From Vibrio splendidus (GTDB lineage Bacteria; Pseudomonadota; Gammaproteobacteria; Enterobacterales; Vibrionaceae): 64,000 nucleotides of DNA. This document shows, in pieces, positions 1 to 8,444 of this stretch. Position 1 is the stretch's first letter; each line of letters begins with the position of its first letter. The notes under the pieces were generated by a model. The model saw only the letters and a list, made by a program, of their open reading frames with translations, was not told where the DNA came from and did not search any database. Position numbers and translations under genes: made by a program. The stretch spans positions 3,457,947-3,521,946 of the forward strand of contig NZ_CP031055.1 of the NCBI RefSeq assembly GCF_003345295.1. Reading direction: 5' to 3'.

Positions 1-353
1 ATGATTTAGTTTCCAAGCACGATGATGTTTTACTTCAGAATGACGTAGATCTAAATAGAATGATCAATGGATCCTCTTGTTCTATTCTTAATAACTCGGC
101 TGTTGGTATTGAGTCGCTATTACTTGGTGTAAATGTTGTTTGTTTAGGTGAGGCATATTATTCTCACAGAGGGATAACATACGATTATAATGGCGAATTA
201 GAATCATTAAAGGATAATATTATTTCTGCTGTCGAAAATAAATTAGAAAAAGAAAAAGTGGAATCATTTATGTATGAATTTGTTTTTGATTATCTTCAAA
301 ATGGACATTTTCAAGACCTAAAGCTTCAATATCCTAATATCAACTTGATTTAA
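1..353 (+). CDS. Capsule polysaccharide biosynthesis-type protein, C-terminal fragment
   Basis: Open at the window edge; the reading frame runs from base 3 to a TAA at 351-353, so only about the last 116 residues are seen. The segment with 'NSAVGIESLLLGVNV', then 'LGEAYYSHRGITY', matches the C-terminal signature of the Capsule_synth family (KpsC/KpsS-like and related surface-polysaccharide proteins), where a Ser/Thr-x-Val-Gly-x-Glu-x-Leu stretch precedes a conserved Leu-Gly-x-Ala-x-Tyr. Whether it builds a Kdo linker or another sugar cannot be told from the fragment. It lies 5 bp before the next gene and is very AT-rich like its neighbours, as is usual for horizontally exchanged O-antigen or capsule clusters. 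Confidence 0.7.
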   Translation, partial: DLVSKHDDVLLQNDVDLNRMINGSSCSILNNSAVGIESLLLGVNVVCLGEAYYSHRGITYDYNGELESLKDNIISAVENKLEKEKVESFMYEFVFDYLQNGHFQDLKLQYPNINLI

Positions 354-358
354 ACGAT

Positions 359-1519
359 ATGCAGTTAGCTATTTTATTTTTTTCATTTTCGATCCTGATG
401 TCTTCAGGTACGTATATTTCGATAGAGTTCAAAGAGCTTATTAATGCTCTAGTCGTAATATCGTCGATGTTACTTGTCGCATTTACACTGAGAGATAAAT
501 TTACCGATAAAAATCAAAATATTGGTAAGGTAACGTCTTTTTTTATTTATATGGCATTTCTGATTTTAACAATGATTGTGGCTTTTGTCAGGTTTGATAC
601 CGCGGACTTAGTACCAAGCCAATTAATTTTCATTGCTAAAATGCTAGTATTTTTTTTGGTATTATGGTTGTTAGGTGAATCTAGATATAGTATTTTAGAA
701 TATATTTCTCAGATTATTTTTGTTTTTAGTTGCCTTTCGCTAGTTTTACTTACACTTAGGTATACCTTTGGTACAGACTTTTTGCCTATGTATCAAGTTG
801 GTTTGGTTAAAACTAGTTTTTTATCTACCTATTTTGGTACAGATATTGGTTTTTCCAACGTAGTAAGAAATTCTTCTATTTTTTACGAACCGGGTTTGTT
901 TTCCGTAATGTTATCCTTTTCTTTCTATTACTTTTTCACTAAAGAAGGGTTTTCCAATAGGTGTAAATTACTCTATATTTCCGCTATCTCGACGATATCT
1001 CCTGTAGGTTTTTTACTCATCAGTTTATTATTGATTGTTTTCTATTGGAATAGAAGTATTATATTAAGAGTGTTGGTTATCGTTTCTTCTGCGTTTGTAG
1101 TGTGGTTTGTAATAGAATTTTATTATATTAAGTTAGATAGTGTTTCTTTTTTATATAGAGTCGAAGATATTAAAGTTGGATTAAAAGTTTTCATCGATAA
1201 TGTTTTTTTTGGTGTTGGAATATTTAATGATAATTTAATAAGTGAACACTTCTTAAATAGATATGGAAACACTAGAAGTAGCAGCAACGGATTACTAACT
1301 CTATTATATCAAACAGGTATTATTTACTCTGTTATATACTTTTATTTTATATGCAGGTCTGTCAAGTGTTATTTTTCAAATGGTTATTTTTTAGCTTTGG
1401 TATTGATTACCTTTATTTTGATATTTCAACCAATACAATACTCAAACTTGTTAATATTGCTGTTTATTATGGGGCATTTTATAGATGATAAAAAAAAGTA
1501 TTCTTCTGATCGCGCCTAG
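359..1519 (+). CDS. O-antigen/capsule polymerase-like membrane protein (Wzy-like)
   Basis: 386 residues with about ten strongly hydrophobic segments spread over the whole length and a longer polar loop in the middle, the topology expected of Wzy polymerases or WaaL-type ligases of the inner membrane. The motif 'SSIFYEPGLFS' near residue 175 resembles the Glu-Pro-Gly/Phe loop seen in O-antigen polymerases. A Wzy would join lipid-linked repeat units on the periplasmic face. Sequence in this family is poorly conserved, so polymerase is inferred from topology, motif and location. The gene starts 5 bp after its predecessor and its end overlaps the next start by 35 bp, so the genes are probably co-translated. 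Strongly AT-rich with many T tracts. Confidence 0.65.
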   Translation: MQLAILFFSFSILMSSGTYISIEFKELINALVVISSMLLVAFTLRDKFTDKNQNIGKVTSFFIYMAFLILTMIVAFVRFDTADLVPSQLIFIAKMLVFFLVLWLLGESRYSILEYISQIIFVFSCLSLVLLTLRYTFGTDFLPMYQVGLVKTSFLSTYFGTDIGFSNVVRNSSIFYEPGLFSVMLSFSFYYFFTKEGFSNRCKLLYISAISTISPVGFLLISLLLIVFYWNRSIILRVLVIVSSAFVVWFVIEFYYIKLDSVSFLYRVEDIKVGLKVFIDNVFFGVGIFNDNLISEHFLNRYGNTRSSSNGLLTLLYQTGIIYSVIYFYFICRSVKCYFSNGYFLALVLITFILIFQPIQYSNLLILLFIMGHFIDDKKKYSSDRA

Positions 1520-2465
1520 TACTTATGGATTTTATAGTCATATAAAGGTAGCGCTTTCAAAACTTAATTTTGATGTACATTTTATTGATGAAAGTATTTA
1601 TCCTAGTCGTTCGTTGATTGGTAAAATAATGTTGAAGTTGCCTAGGGGAGTTCAAGAACGATTACATTCAGTTTTTCTCTATAGAAAAATTAAAAAAATT
1701 GAGTGCGATTTTGTGATTGTAATTCGTGGTGAGTATATTACATCAGATTTAATTGAATTAATGAAAGATATTTATTCACAGTCGAAGTTTATTATGTATC
1801 AATGGGATTTCAAAAAAAACCTACCACTTTTAAGCGATCAGATACCTTATTTTGATATTATTTACAGTTTTGACAAGAACGATAGCGATAAATACTCATT
1901 CAAACATAAACCACTTTTTTATAATTCTTTTCACGAGCAAGCTGCTATATCTAACGAGAGATACCTTTTTAATTTTATTGGGACTGACCACTCTGATAGA
2001 AATGAGGTATTATCTCGATTCTTGCGAGAAAATGAAGTATGTCCAGGGAAGGTTTTCCTACATCTTTATCGCCCGATAAGGTCCATTATTTTAAATTCTA
2101 TTAAAATGCCTGCATTCCTTTTTAATCGAGATCTTAGTATTTATAAATACTATCCGCTAAGTGAGATTGAAACAATTCGAGCTATGTCTGAATCTAAGAT
2201 CATAATTGATATTACGCAACCTGGGCAGGGTGGATTGACGATGAGAACTCTTGAGGCTTTAGGGTTAAGAAAAAAGCTTGTGACAACGAATAGAGACATT
2301 GTAAATTATGATTTTTATCACCCTAATAATATCTATATTATTGATCGAGACAACTTAAAGGTTCCTGAATCATTTATAGATGACGATTATGTAGAGTTAA
2401 ATGAGGATGTATATGATCGTTATCATGTTGATAGTTGGGTGAAAGAATTTGTAGAAACTAACTAA
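1485..2465 (+). CDS. CpsH-like surface polysaccharide biosynthesis protein, probable glycosyltransferase
   Basis: 326 residues, soluble, beginning with a Rossmann-like 'SILLIAPSTYGFYSHI' strand-loop-helix. The central 'QWDFKKNLP' and 'YSFDKNDSDKY' segments resemble the CpsH/CgeB-like group annotated in capsule and O-antigen clusters of Vibrio and Streptococcus. A C-terminal 'GGLTMRTLEALGLRKKLVTTN' region (described, residues about 255-275) looks like the nucleotide-sugar side of a GT-B fold. Substrate unknown. The ATG lies inside the end of the preceding polymerase gene in another frame, and codons 3-4 contain an A8 tract (1490-1497). It is followed by a strong hairpin before the next gene. 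Confidence 0.6.
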   Translation: MIKKSILLIAPSTYGFYSHIKVALSKLNFDVHFIDESIYPSRSLIGKIMLKLPRGVQERLHSVFLYRKIKKIECDFVIVIRGEYITSDLIELMKDIYSQSKFIMYQWDFKKNLPLLSDQIPYFDIIYSFDKNDSDKYSFKHKPLFYNSFHEQAAISNERYLFNFIGTDHSDRNEVLSRFLRENEVCPGKVFLHLYRPIRSIILNSIKMPAFLFNRDLSIYKYYPLSEIETIRAMSESKIIIDITQPGQGGLTMRTLEALGLRKKLVTTNRDIVNYDFYHPNNIYIIDRDNLKVPESFIDDDYVELNEDVYDRYHVDSWVKEFVETN

Positions 2466-2478
2466 AGAAGTAATTAGT

Positions 2479-2511
2479 TGCCTCAGTTAATCAATAAGAT
2501 TAACTGAGGCA
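2479..2511. promoter_or_regulatory. Strong perfect hairpin without a U tract
   Basis: A 14-bp perfect inverted repeat (arms 2479-2492 and 2498-2511, loop AATAA) fills the short gap between the CpsH-like gene and the next glycosyltransferase. Neither strand continues with a T run, so it is not a standard intrinsic terminator. It may stabilise the upstream mRNA 3' end or be a processing site. Function unknown. Confidence 0.7.
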
Positions 2512-2544
2512 TGATGTAAAAACGATAGTAGGTATATGTAATAC

Positions 2545-3666
2545 GTGAAAATATTAATTAATGCATCGAATCTCCATGTTGGTGGTGGAGTTCAGGTCGC
2601 AGCATCATTCGTTAATGAACTATCGCTAATTTTAGCTAAGAAAGAATCATTAGGAAATAAATACTTCTCTGTAGATATAATAGCATCAACTTCAGTTAAT
2701 AATAGTTTAGGTATTAGCTTCAACTCAAGATGTTTTGATGAGTATAGTGTTTTGGACTCATATGGTTTTAATATAAATAAGAATATAAAGTTAATTTTTA
2801 AGCGTGATTATGATGTGGTGTTTAATGTATTTGGTCCTGTGTATTACAATTTTAGTCGAACCCAAGTTGTTACTGGTTTTGCACAAGCTTGGATCGCCTA
2901 TCCAAATAATTTAGCTTATAATAAAGTCGACTTGTTTACTAAATTAAGATTAAAACTGTCATTTATAATTAAAGAACTATATTTTAAAAGAAGCAACAAA
3001 TTGATAGTTGAAGCTAGCCATATTAAAACTGCATTAGTTAATAAAGGGTATTCTGGGAAAAATATCGAAGTAGTTCCCAATGCTGTATCTTCTTTATATG
3101 ATGATAAAAACGTATGGAAAAGTATAGATTTTAATAAAACTGAAAAGTTTACTCTGGGTTTTTTGGGTAGAAACTATTCACATAAAAATATTGCTATACT
3201 TAAAGAAGTAAATACGATTTTGAATTGTGAATTTAATGTGGAATGTGATTTTATATTTACATTTTCAAGTGAGGAGATGTTAAGTGCTGGATTTGAAGAA
3301 TTGAGTAACTTTAAATCTGTTGGAGAATTACATGTTGAGCAGTGCCCTAATTTTTACAAAATTATTGATGCATTGATATTTCCAAGTTTGTTAGAGTGTT
3401 TTTCATCAACACCTGTAGAGGCGATGATGATGGACACGTTAGTGATTGCTTCAGACTTACCTTTTGTGACAGAAGTTTGTAAAGATAGCGCTCGTTATTT
3501 TGATCCAACAGACCCGAGAAGTATAGCGGTTGAAGTAGTTAACGCAATTAACGAACCACATTTAAATTTAGAACTAGTCGAAAAAGCAAGAAGTTATGTT
3601 GCTCAACAGTTTACAGCTAAAGAAAGAGCTTGTAACTATCTCAGTATTTTATTAAATAGTAAATAG
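2545..3666 (+). CDS. Glycosyltransferase family 4-like protein
   Basis: 373 residues. The N-terminal 'ILINASNLHVGGGVQVA' is the Gly-rich loop of GT-B enzymes of family GT4, and the C-terminal domain shows 'LGFLGRNYSHKNI' near residue 205 and 'FPSLLECFSSTPVEAMMMDTL' (two blocks, residues about 278-300), the E-x7-E-type nucleotide-sugar diphosphate binding region. It should transfer an activated sugar to a lipid-linked glycan on the cytoplasmic side of the membrane. Donor and linkage cannot be predicted. The start is GTG at 2545, since no ATG lies before the Gly-rich loop. Ten bases separate it from fnlA. AT-rich like the genes upstream. Confidence 0.8.
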   Translation: MKILINASNLHVGGGVQVAASFVNELSLILAKKESLGNKYFSVDIIASTSVNNSLGISFNSRCFDEYSVLDSYGFNINKNIKLIFKRDYDVVFNVFGPVYYNFSRTQVVTGFAQAWIAYPNNLAYNKVDLFTKLRLKLSFIIKELYFKRSNKLIVEASHIKTALVNKGYSGKNIEVVPNAVSSLYDDKNVWKSIDFNKTEKFTLGFLGRNYSHKNIAILKEVNTILNCEFNVECDFIFTFSSEEMLSAGFEELSNFKSVGELHVEQCPNFYKIIDALIFPSLLECFSSTPVEAMMMDTLVIASDLPFVTEVCKDSARYFDPTDPRSIAVEVVNAINEPHLNLELVEKARSYVAQQFTAKERACNYLSILLNSK

Positions 3667-3676
3667 GTTTGATTGT

Positions 3677-4714
3677 ATGTTTGAAAATAAAGTTTTATTG
3701 TTAACTGGCGGTACTGGTTCATTTGGTAATGCAGTGTTGGATCGGTTTTTAGAAACAAATATTAGAGAGATTCGTATATTTTCTCGAGATGAAAAGAAAC
3801 AAGACGATATGCGAAAGAAATATAATTCATCGAAACTGAAGTTTTATATCGGAGACGTCCGAGACTCACAAAGTATCAACAATGCAATGCGCGGTGTGGA
3901 TTACGTATATCATGCAGCGGCTCTCAAACAAGTGCCTTCTTGTGAGTTTTATCCTTTAGAAGCCGTAAAAACAAATGTTTTGGGTACTGAAAATGTTTTG
4001 GAAGCTGCGATTCAAAATAACGTAGAGCGTGTGGTTTGCCTGAGCACCGATAAAGCTGTATACCCAATTAACGCCATGGGCATTTCTAAGGCGATGATGG
4101 AAAAAGTGATTGTTGCAAAGAGTCGCAATTTAGAGCATACGAACACAACGATTTGTGCTACTCGCTATGGTAACGTAATGGCGTCTCGTGGTTCGGTAAT
4201 TCCACTGTTTCTTCGCCAAGTCTTTAGCGGTGAACCAATTACGATTACAGACCCAAGCATGACTCGTTTTATGATGACACTTGATGATGCGGTAGATCTA
4301 GTGATTCACGCCTTTGAACACGGCTCTAACGGTGATATTTTCGTCCAAAAAGCACCCGCAGCCACGATTCAAACACTGGTAAATGCATTGTTAAAAGTTT
4401 CTGAGAAGCCTGAACACACTGTCAACGTAATTGGTACTCGTCACGGCGAGAAGTTGTATGAAGCACTTTGCAGTCGCGAAGAGATGTTCGTCGCTCAAGA
4501 CCAAGGCCAATACTACCGTATCCCGTCGGACAATCGTGACTTGAACTATTCGAAGTTCAATGAGGAAGGTGAACAAGACCTGTCGGCGGTTGAAGATTAC
4601 AATTCTCATAACACTGACCGTCTGGATACAGATGGCATGGTTGAACTGCTGCGCAAACTGAGTTTCATCCGTGACATTGAAGCGGGTAGCACCGTCGTAC
4701 CAGAGGGCGTATAA
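3677..4714 (+). CDS. fnlA: UDP-GlcNAc 4,6-dehydratase / 5-epimerase (FnlA/WbjB/CapE)
   Basis: 345 residues, short-chain dehydrogenase fold. The NAD(P)-binding 'TGGTGSFG' is at residues 10-17. The catalytic pair is Met134-x3-Lys138 ('MGISK') in place of the usual Tyr-x3-Lys, a hallmark of the inverting dehydratases of the CapE/WbjB/FnlA group. The enzyme converts UDP-GlcNAc to UDP-2-acetamido-2,6-dideoxy-beta-L-arabino-4-hexulose, the first step towards UDP-N-acetyl-L-fucosamine. It is followed by its pathway partners fnlB and fnlC with one-base spacing or overlap. Base composition rises within this gene from AT-rich to a more typical chromosomal value, which may mark a recombination boundary. 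Function is well supported by the order of the three genes. Confidence 0.92.
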   Translation: MFENKVLLLTGGTGSFGNAVLDRFLETNIREIRIFSRDEKKQDDMRKKYNSSKLKFYIGDVRDSQSINNAMRGVDYVYHAAALKQVPSCEFYPLEAVKTNVLGTENVLEAAIQNNVERVVCLSTDKAVYPINAMGISKAMMEKVIVAKSRNLEHTNTTICATRYGNVMASRGSVIPLFLRQVFSGEPITITDPSMTRFMMTLDDAVDLVIHAFEHGSNGDIFVQKAPAATIQTLVNALLKVSEKPEHTVNVIGTRHGEKLYEALCSREEMFVAQDQGQYYRIPSDNRDLNYSKFNEEGEQDLSAVEDYNSHNTDRLDTDGMVELLRKLSFIRDIEAGSTVVPEGV

Positions 4715-5818
4715 ATGAACATTGTAGTTACTGGCGCACAAGGATTTATTGGTAAAAACCTGTGTGTGATGTTGTCAGAAAAAGGATATGACTCTGTTAT
4801 TCAGATTGATCGAGACACTCCACAAGATGACATTAAAAGGGCACTTGAAAGTGCCGATTTTGTTTACCACCTAGCGGGAATCAATCGCCCTACAAATCAG
4901 TCTGAGTTTTCTACAGGTAACGCGGACTTTACCAAATTTGTGGTGAATGAATTAAAAGCTAATGGTCGTAATACGCCCATTATGCTGAGCTCTTCTATAC
5001 AAGCTAGTTTGGATAACGCTTATGGCGCGAGTAAAGCGCAAGCGGAGGCCTTGTTAGCTGATTATGGTAAAGACACTGATGCGGGTACTTTCATTTATCG
5101 TTTCCCTAATGTCTTTGGTAAATGGTGTCGACCAAACTACAACTCATTTGTGGCGACGTTCTGTCACAACATCGTGAACGGCATTGAGATCAACATCCAC
5201 GACCCTAGTGCTCCAGTCACCTTGGTATATATTGATGACGTGTGTCAGGCGTTAATTACCCTACTCGAAGGCAATGTAGATAGTGGCTTGAAACAAGTTC
5301 CGGTGGAATACAACACAACAGTAGGTGAAATTGCCAATCTTCTTAACGCATTCAAAGAGAGTCGCGACAATCTAATCACTGAGCATGTGGGCACAGGCTT
5401 AACTCGCGCGTTGTACTCGACTTATTTGAGTTATTTCGAACCGTCTAAATTCCACTACACTTTACCGAAATACGGCGATGAGCGTGGTGTATTCTGTGAA
5501 ATGCTTAAGACGAAAGAGTCGGGTCAATTCTCATTCTTTACGGCTCACAAAGGCATAACACGTGGTGGTCATTATCATCATTCTAAGAATGAGAAGTTTT
5601 TGGTGATTAAAGGTGAGGCCATATTCAAATTTGAGCATGTTGTCACTGGTGAGCGATACGAACTAGCTGTTAACTCTGATGAAGCGACGGTGGTAGAAAC
5701 GGTACCGGGTTGGAGTCATGACATCACCAACACAGGTGAAGAAGAGTTGATAGTGATGCTGTGGGCGAACGAGATATTCGATAGAGAAGCCCCGGACACG
5801 ATAGCTAAACCACTGTAA
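4715..5818 (+). CDS. fnlB: Bifunctional UDP-sugar epimerase/reductase with cupin domain (FnlB/WbjC/CapF)
   Basis: 367 residues in two domains. The N-terminal SDR has 'GAQGFIG' (residues 7-13) and the catalytic Tyr103-x3-Lys107 ('YGASK'). The C-terminal domain from about residue 245 is a cupin with the metal-ligand run 'GGHYHHSKNEKF'. This pairing is the CapF architecture: the cupin epimerises C3 and the SDR reduces C4 with NADPH, giving UDP-N-acetyl-L-talosamine-type product for fnlC. The ATG begins directly after the fnlA stop, and the stop overlaps a start codon of the next gene. Pathway role follows from gene order and both active sites being intact. Confidence 0.92.
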   Translation: MNIVVTGAQGFIGKNLCVMLSEKGYDSVIQIDRDTPQDDIKRALESADFVYHLAGINRPTNQSEFSTGNADFTKFVVNELKANGRNTPIMLSSSIQASLDNAYGASKAQAEALLADYGKDTDAGTFIYRFPNVFGKWCRPNYNSFVATFCHNIVNGIEINIHDPSAPVTLVYIDDVCQALITLLEGNVDSGLKQVPVEYNTTVGEIANLLNAFKESRDNLITEHVGTGLTRALYSTYLSYFEPSKFHYTLPKYGDERGVFCEMLKTKESGQFSFFTAHKGITRGGHYHHSKNEKFLVIKGEAIFKFEHVVTGERYELAVNSDEATVVETVPGWSHDITNTGEEELIVMLWANEIFDREAPDTIAKPL

Positions 5819-5835
5819 TGATTAAGAGAACTATA

Positions 5836-6966
5836 ATGAAGAAATTAAAAGTTATGTCGGTAGTGGGGACCCGTCCTGAGATTATCCGGTTGTCACGTGT
5901 ATTGGCTAAACTCGATGAGCATTGCGAACACATTTTGGTTCATACTGGTCAAAACTACGATTATGAACTCAATGAAGTTTTCTTCAACGACCTTGGTGTC
6001 CGTAAGCCAGATTATTTTTTGAATGCAGCTGGTAAAAATGCAGCAGTGACGATCGGACAAGTCATCATCAAAGTCGATGAAGTATTGGAAGAGGTGGAGC
6101 CTAGTGCAATGCTTGTGCTTGGTGATACTAATTCATGCATCTCGGCTATTCCTGCTAAACGTCGTAAGATCCCTATCTTTCATATGGAAGCGGGTAACCG
6201 TTGTTTTGACCAACGTGTGCCGGAAGAAACGAATAGAAAGATAGTTGACCACACTGCTGATATCAACCTGACGTACAGCACGATTGCACGAGATTACCTC
6301 ATTGCGGAAGGTCTGCCTGCGGACCGAGTGATCAAAACGGGTAGTCCTATGTTTGAGGTTCTGAACCATTATATGCCTGAAATCGATGGTTCAGATGTAC
6401 TTGAACGTTTAGATTTAGAAAAAGGCCAATTCTTCGTAGTTAGCGCACACCGTGAAGAAAATGTGGATTCACCAAAACAGTTGCTGAAACTTGCAGATAC
6501 GCTGAACACAGTAGCTGAGAAATATAATCTTCCTGTTATTGTGTCGACTCACCCTCGAACGCGTAATCGCATTGAAGCACAAGGGCTAGAGTTCCATCCT
6601 AACATTCAACTTCTTAAGCCTCTTGGCTTCCATGATTATAACCATCTGCAAAAGAACGCTAAAGCGGTTCTTTCTGATAGTGGAACAATCAATGAAGAAG
6701 CTTCGATCATGAACTTTCCTGCATTGAACTTACGTGAAGCGCACGAACGTCCTGAGGGTATGGAAGAAGCATTTGTCATGATGGTTGGCCTTGATGTTGA
6801 ACGAGTGTTACAAGGTTTGGCTATATTAGAGTCTCAACCGACGGGTGATGAGCGCTTGCTAAGAGAAGTTTACGATTACTCAATGCCGAACGTCTCCGAT
6901 AAAGTAGTTCGCATCGTTCATTCTTATACTGACTATGTTAAGCGTGTTGTCTGGAAAGAGTACTAA
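5836..6966 (+). CDS. fnlC: UDP-N-acetylglucosamine 2-epimerase-like enzyme, UDP-L-FucNAc forming (FnlC/WbjD/CapG)
   Basis: 376 residues from ATG 5836. This start has an AGAGA ribosome site 6-7 bases upstream and gives 'MKKLKVMSVVGTRPEIIR', the canonical family start; an in-frame ATG at 5818 overlaps the fnlB stop and cannot be excluded. The family's substrate-binding signatures are visible: 'GTRPEIIR' near the start, 'HTGQNYD' near residue 38, 'HMEAGNRCFD' near 117, 'VSAHREENVD' near 208 and 'SDSGTINEEA' near 285. It catalyses C2 epimerisation giving UDP-N-acetyl-L-fucosamine. Its last base overlaps the first base of the WbuB-like gene, completing a tightly coupled operon. Confidence 0.9.
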   Translation: MKKLKVMSVVGTRPEIIRLSRVLAKLDEHCEHILVHTGQNYDYELNEVFFNDLGVRKPDYFLNAAGKNAAVTIGQVIIKVDEVLEEVEPSAMLVLGDTNSCISAIPAKRRKIPIFHMEAGNRCFDQRVPEETNRKIVDHTADINLTYSTIARDYLIAEGLPADRVIKTGSPMFEVLNHYMPEIDGSDVLERLDLEKGQFFVVSAHREENVDSPKQLLKLADTLNTVAEKYNLPVIVSTHPRTRNRIEAQGLEFHPNIQLLKPLGFHDYNHLQKNAKAVLSDSGTINEEASIMNFPALNLREAHERPEGMEEAFVMMVGLDVERVLQGLAILESQPTGDERLLREVYDYSMPNVSDKVVRIVHSYTDYVKRVVWKEY

Positions 6967-8168
6967 TGAGACTCGCGTTAATCGTTGACGATTATTTGCC
7001 CCACAGTACACGTGTTGGGTCAAAGATGATGCATGAACTTGCTCTAGAGTTAATAGCGCAAGGGCATGAAGTCACGGTTGTCACCCCTCACTTTGATAAG
7101 GATATGCCAACTCTTATTGAAGAACAATTTGATGGGGTTGCAGTTTGGCGCTTTCTTTCTGGTCAAATAAAGGATGTGCCTAAGGTTAAACGAGCCATCA
7201 ATGAAACATTGCTTTCCCACAAGGCTTGGAGTGCTATTCAAGGTAAAGTCGGTAAAGATACATTTGATGGGGTTGTTTACTATTCTCCCTCAATTTTTTT
7301 CGGGTCATTAGCATCAAAACTGAAAAAGCGCTGCAAGTGTTATAGTTATCTCGTTTTACGTGATTTCTTTCCTCAATGGGCTATTGACTCGGGTTTGATG
7401 AAAGAAGGTTCTTTAATTGAGCGTTACTTTAGGTTTTTTGAATCTTTTTCTTATCGCCAAGCCGATACCATTGGCGTTATGTCGGAAAAAAATCTAGAGA
7501 TATTCAATTCTAATACTGAGTTGCGCTATCCAACCACCATACTGCGAAATTGGGCCAACCTCTCCCCTCATTACCTTCCAGGTAAGGTAAGCAACTTGAG
7601 AGAACGATTAGGATTGAATGACGAAGTCATTTATTTTTATGGTGGTAACATCGGTCACGCTCAAGATATGGCGAACTTGATGCGCCTAGCTAAAAGTATG
7701 CAATGCTTCGATAAAGCACACTTTCTTTTTCTAGGACAGGGTGATGAAGTCAAGTTAGTGAATGACTTAATGAAAGAGTGGGATTTAACCAATTGCTCTT
7801 ATCTCCCTTCTGTTTCTCAAGATGAGTTCAAAGATATTCTAGCTCAAGTCGATGTCGGACTCTTTTCTTTATCTGCCCAGCACAGTGCTCATAATTTCCC
7901 TGGCAAGCTACTAGGGTATATGGTTCAGTCATTGCCCATCTTAGGTAGTGTGAATAAAGGGAACGACTTAATGGATTTAGTGAATGCAAATCATGCCGGG
8001 TTGATTAGTGTTAATGGCGACGATGGTGTTTTCTTTGAAAATGCGAGCAAACTACAAAGTGATGTAGAGTTAAGAAAGAGTATCGGAGATTCAGGCTATC
8101 AGTTACTGAAGAAAGAATTTGCAGTAGGGAACATAGCGCGTTCAATCGTTGAGTCGTTGAGTCGTTGA
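6966..8168 (+). CDS. wbuB: WbuB-like glycosyltransferase, probable L-fucosaminyltransferase
   Basis: 400 residues, GT-B fold of family GT4. The N-terminus 'LIVDDYLPHSTRVGSKMMHEL' region (residues about 5-25) and 'FYGGNIGHAQDM' near residue 222 match the WbuB/WbjE group, which in E. coli O26 and related clusters lies right after fnlABC and moves L-FucNAc onto undecaprenyl-linked GlcNAc. The lipid-linked acceptor would come from the WecA-type enzymes downstream. Start overlaps the fnlC stop by one base. The last codons and stop lie in an 8-bp tandem repeat (TCGTTGAG, 8146-8179), followed by a terminator. The donor is inferred from context. Confidence 0.82.
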   Translation: MRLALIVDDYLPHSTRVGSKMMHELALELIAQGHEVTVVTPHFDKDMPTLIEEQFDGVAVWRFLSGQIKDVPKVKRAINETLLSHKAWSAIQGKVGKDTFDGVVYYSPSIFFGSLASKLKKRCKCYSYLVLRDFFPQWAIDSGLMKEGSLIERYFRFFESFSYRQADTIGVMSEKNLEIFNSNTELRYPTTILRNWANLSPHYLPGKVSNLRERLGLNDEVIYFYGGNIGHAQDMANLMRLAKSMQCFDKAHFLFLGQGDEVKLVNDLMKEWDLTNCSYLPSVSQDEFKDILAQVDVGLFSLSAQHSAHNFPGKLLGYMVQSLPILGSVNKGNDLMDLVNANHAGLISVNGDDGVFFENASKLQSDVELRKSIGDSGYQLLKKEFAVGNIARSIVESLSR

Positions 8169-8179
8169 GTCGTTGAGTC
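8146..8179. repeat. 8-bp tandem repeat spanning the wbuB stop codon
   Basis: TCGTTGAG occurs four times in a row plus two bases (8146-8179). The wbuB stop codon is inside it, so copy changes not divisible by three units would alter the last residues and the stop position. Confidence 0.95.
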
Positions 8180-8202
8180 TTTCCCAATAGTCTTATGTAA
8201 AA

Positions 8203-8231
8203 GAGAGGATCCTTCGCGATCCTCTTTTTTA
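8203..8231 (+). terminator. Rho-independent terminator after the polysaccharide operon
   Basis: AGAGGATC (8204-8211) pairs with GATCCTCT (8218-8225) around a 6-base loop, followed by a T run to 8230. Confidence 0.92.
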
Positions 8232-8260
8232 TAATAAAAACGACAACTTAGTTGGGTGTC

Positions 8261-8289
8261 CGTCTCAGTGCTGAGACGAAATTGAGACG
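8261..8289. promoter_or_regulatory. Palindrome with an additional direct half-site (TGAGACG)
   Basis: CGTCTCAG-TG-CTGAGACG (8261-8278) is an 8-bp perfect palindrome. A further TGAGACG follows at 8283-8289, 11 bp from the previous one (about one helical turn). It lies in the 276-bp gap upstream of the first wecA-like gene and resembles an operator with three half-sites. No regulator is known to me for this motif. The remainder of the gap (8290-8444) shows no convincing promoter. Confidence 0.5.
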
Positions 8290-8444
8290 GTTTACTTTAT
8301 GTTGATCCTTCCCAATAGGTGAGGACTCTTGGCTTACTAGGGAGCGCTGCCTTCTTTCAGTACCACGCAAGTTCAAAACAGCTTACCATTCATAGCTACT
8401 CAATAATAACGGAAATAAAATAACAACTAAAAAGGTTTAACCCC

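Noticed and set aside
8290..8444. JUMPstart/ops element or sigma-54 promoter before wecA copy 1
   Set aside because: No GGCGGTAGC core is present and the nearest GG/GC pair has the wrong spacing for sigma-54.
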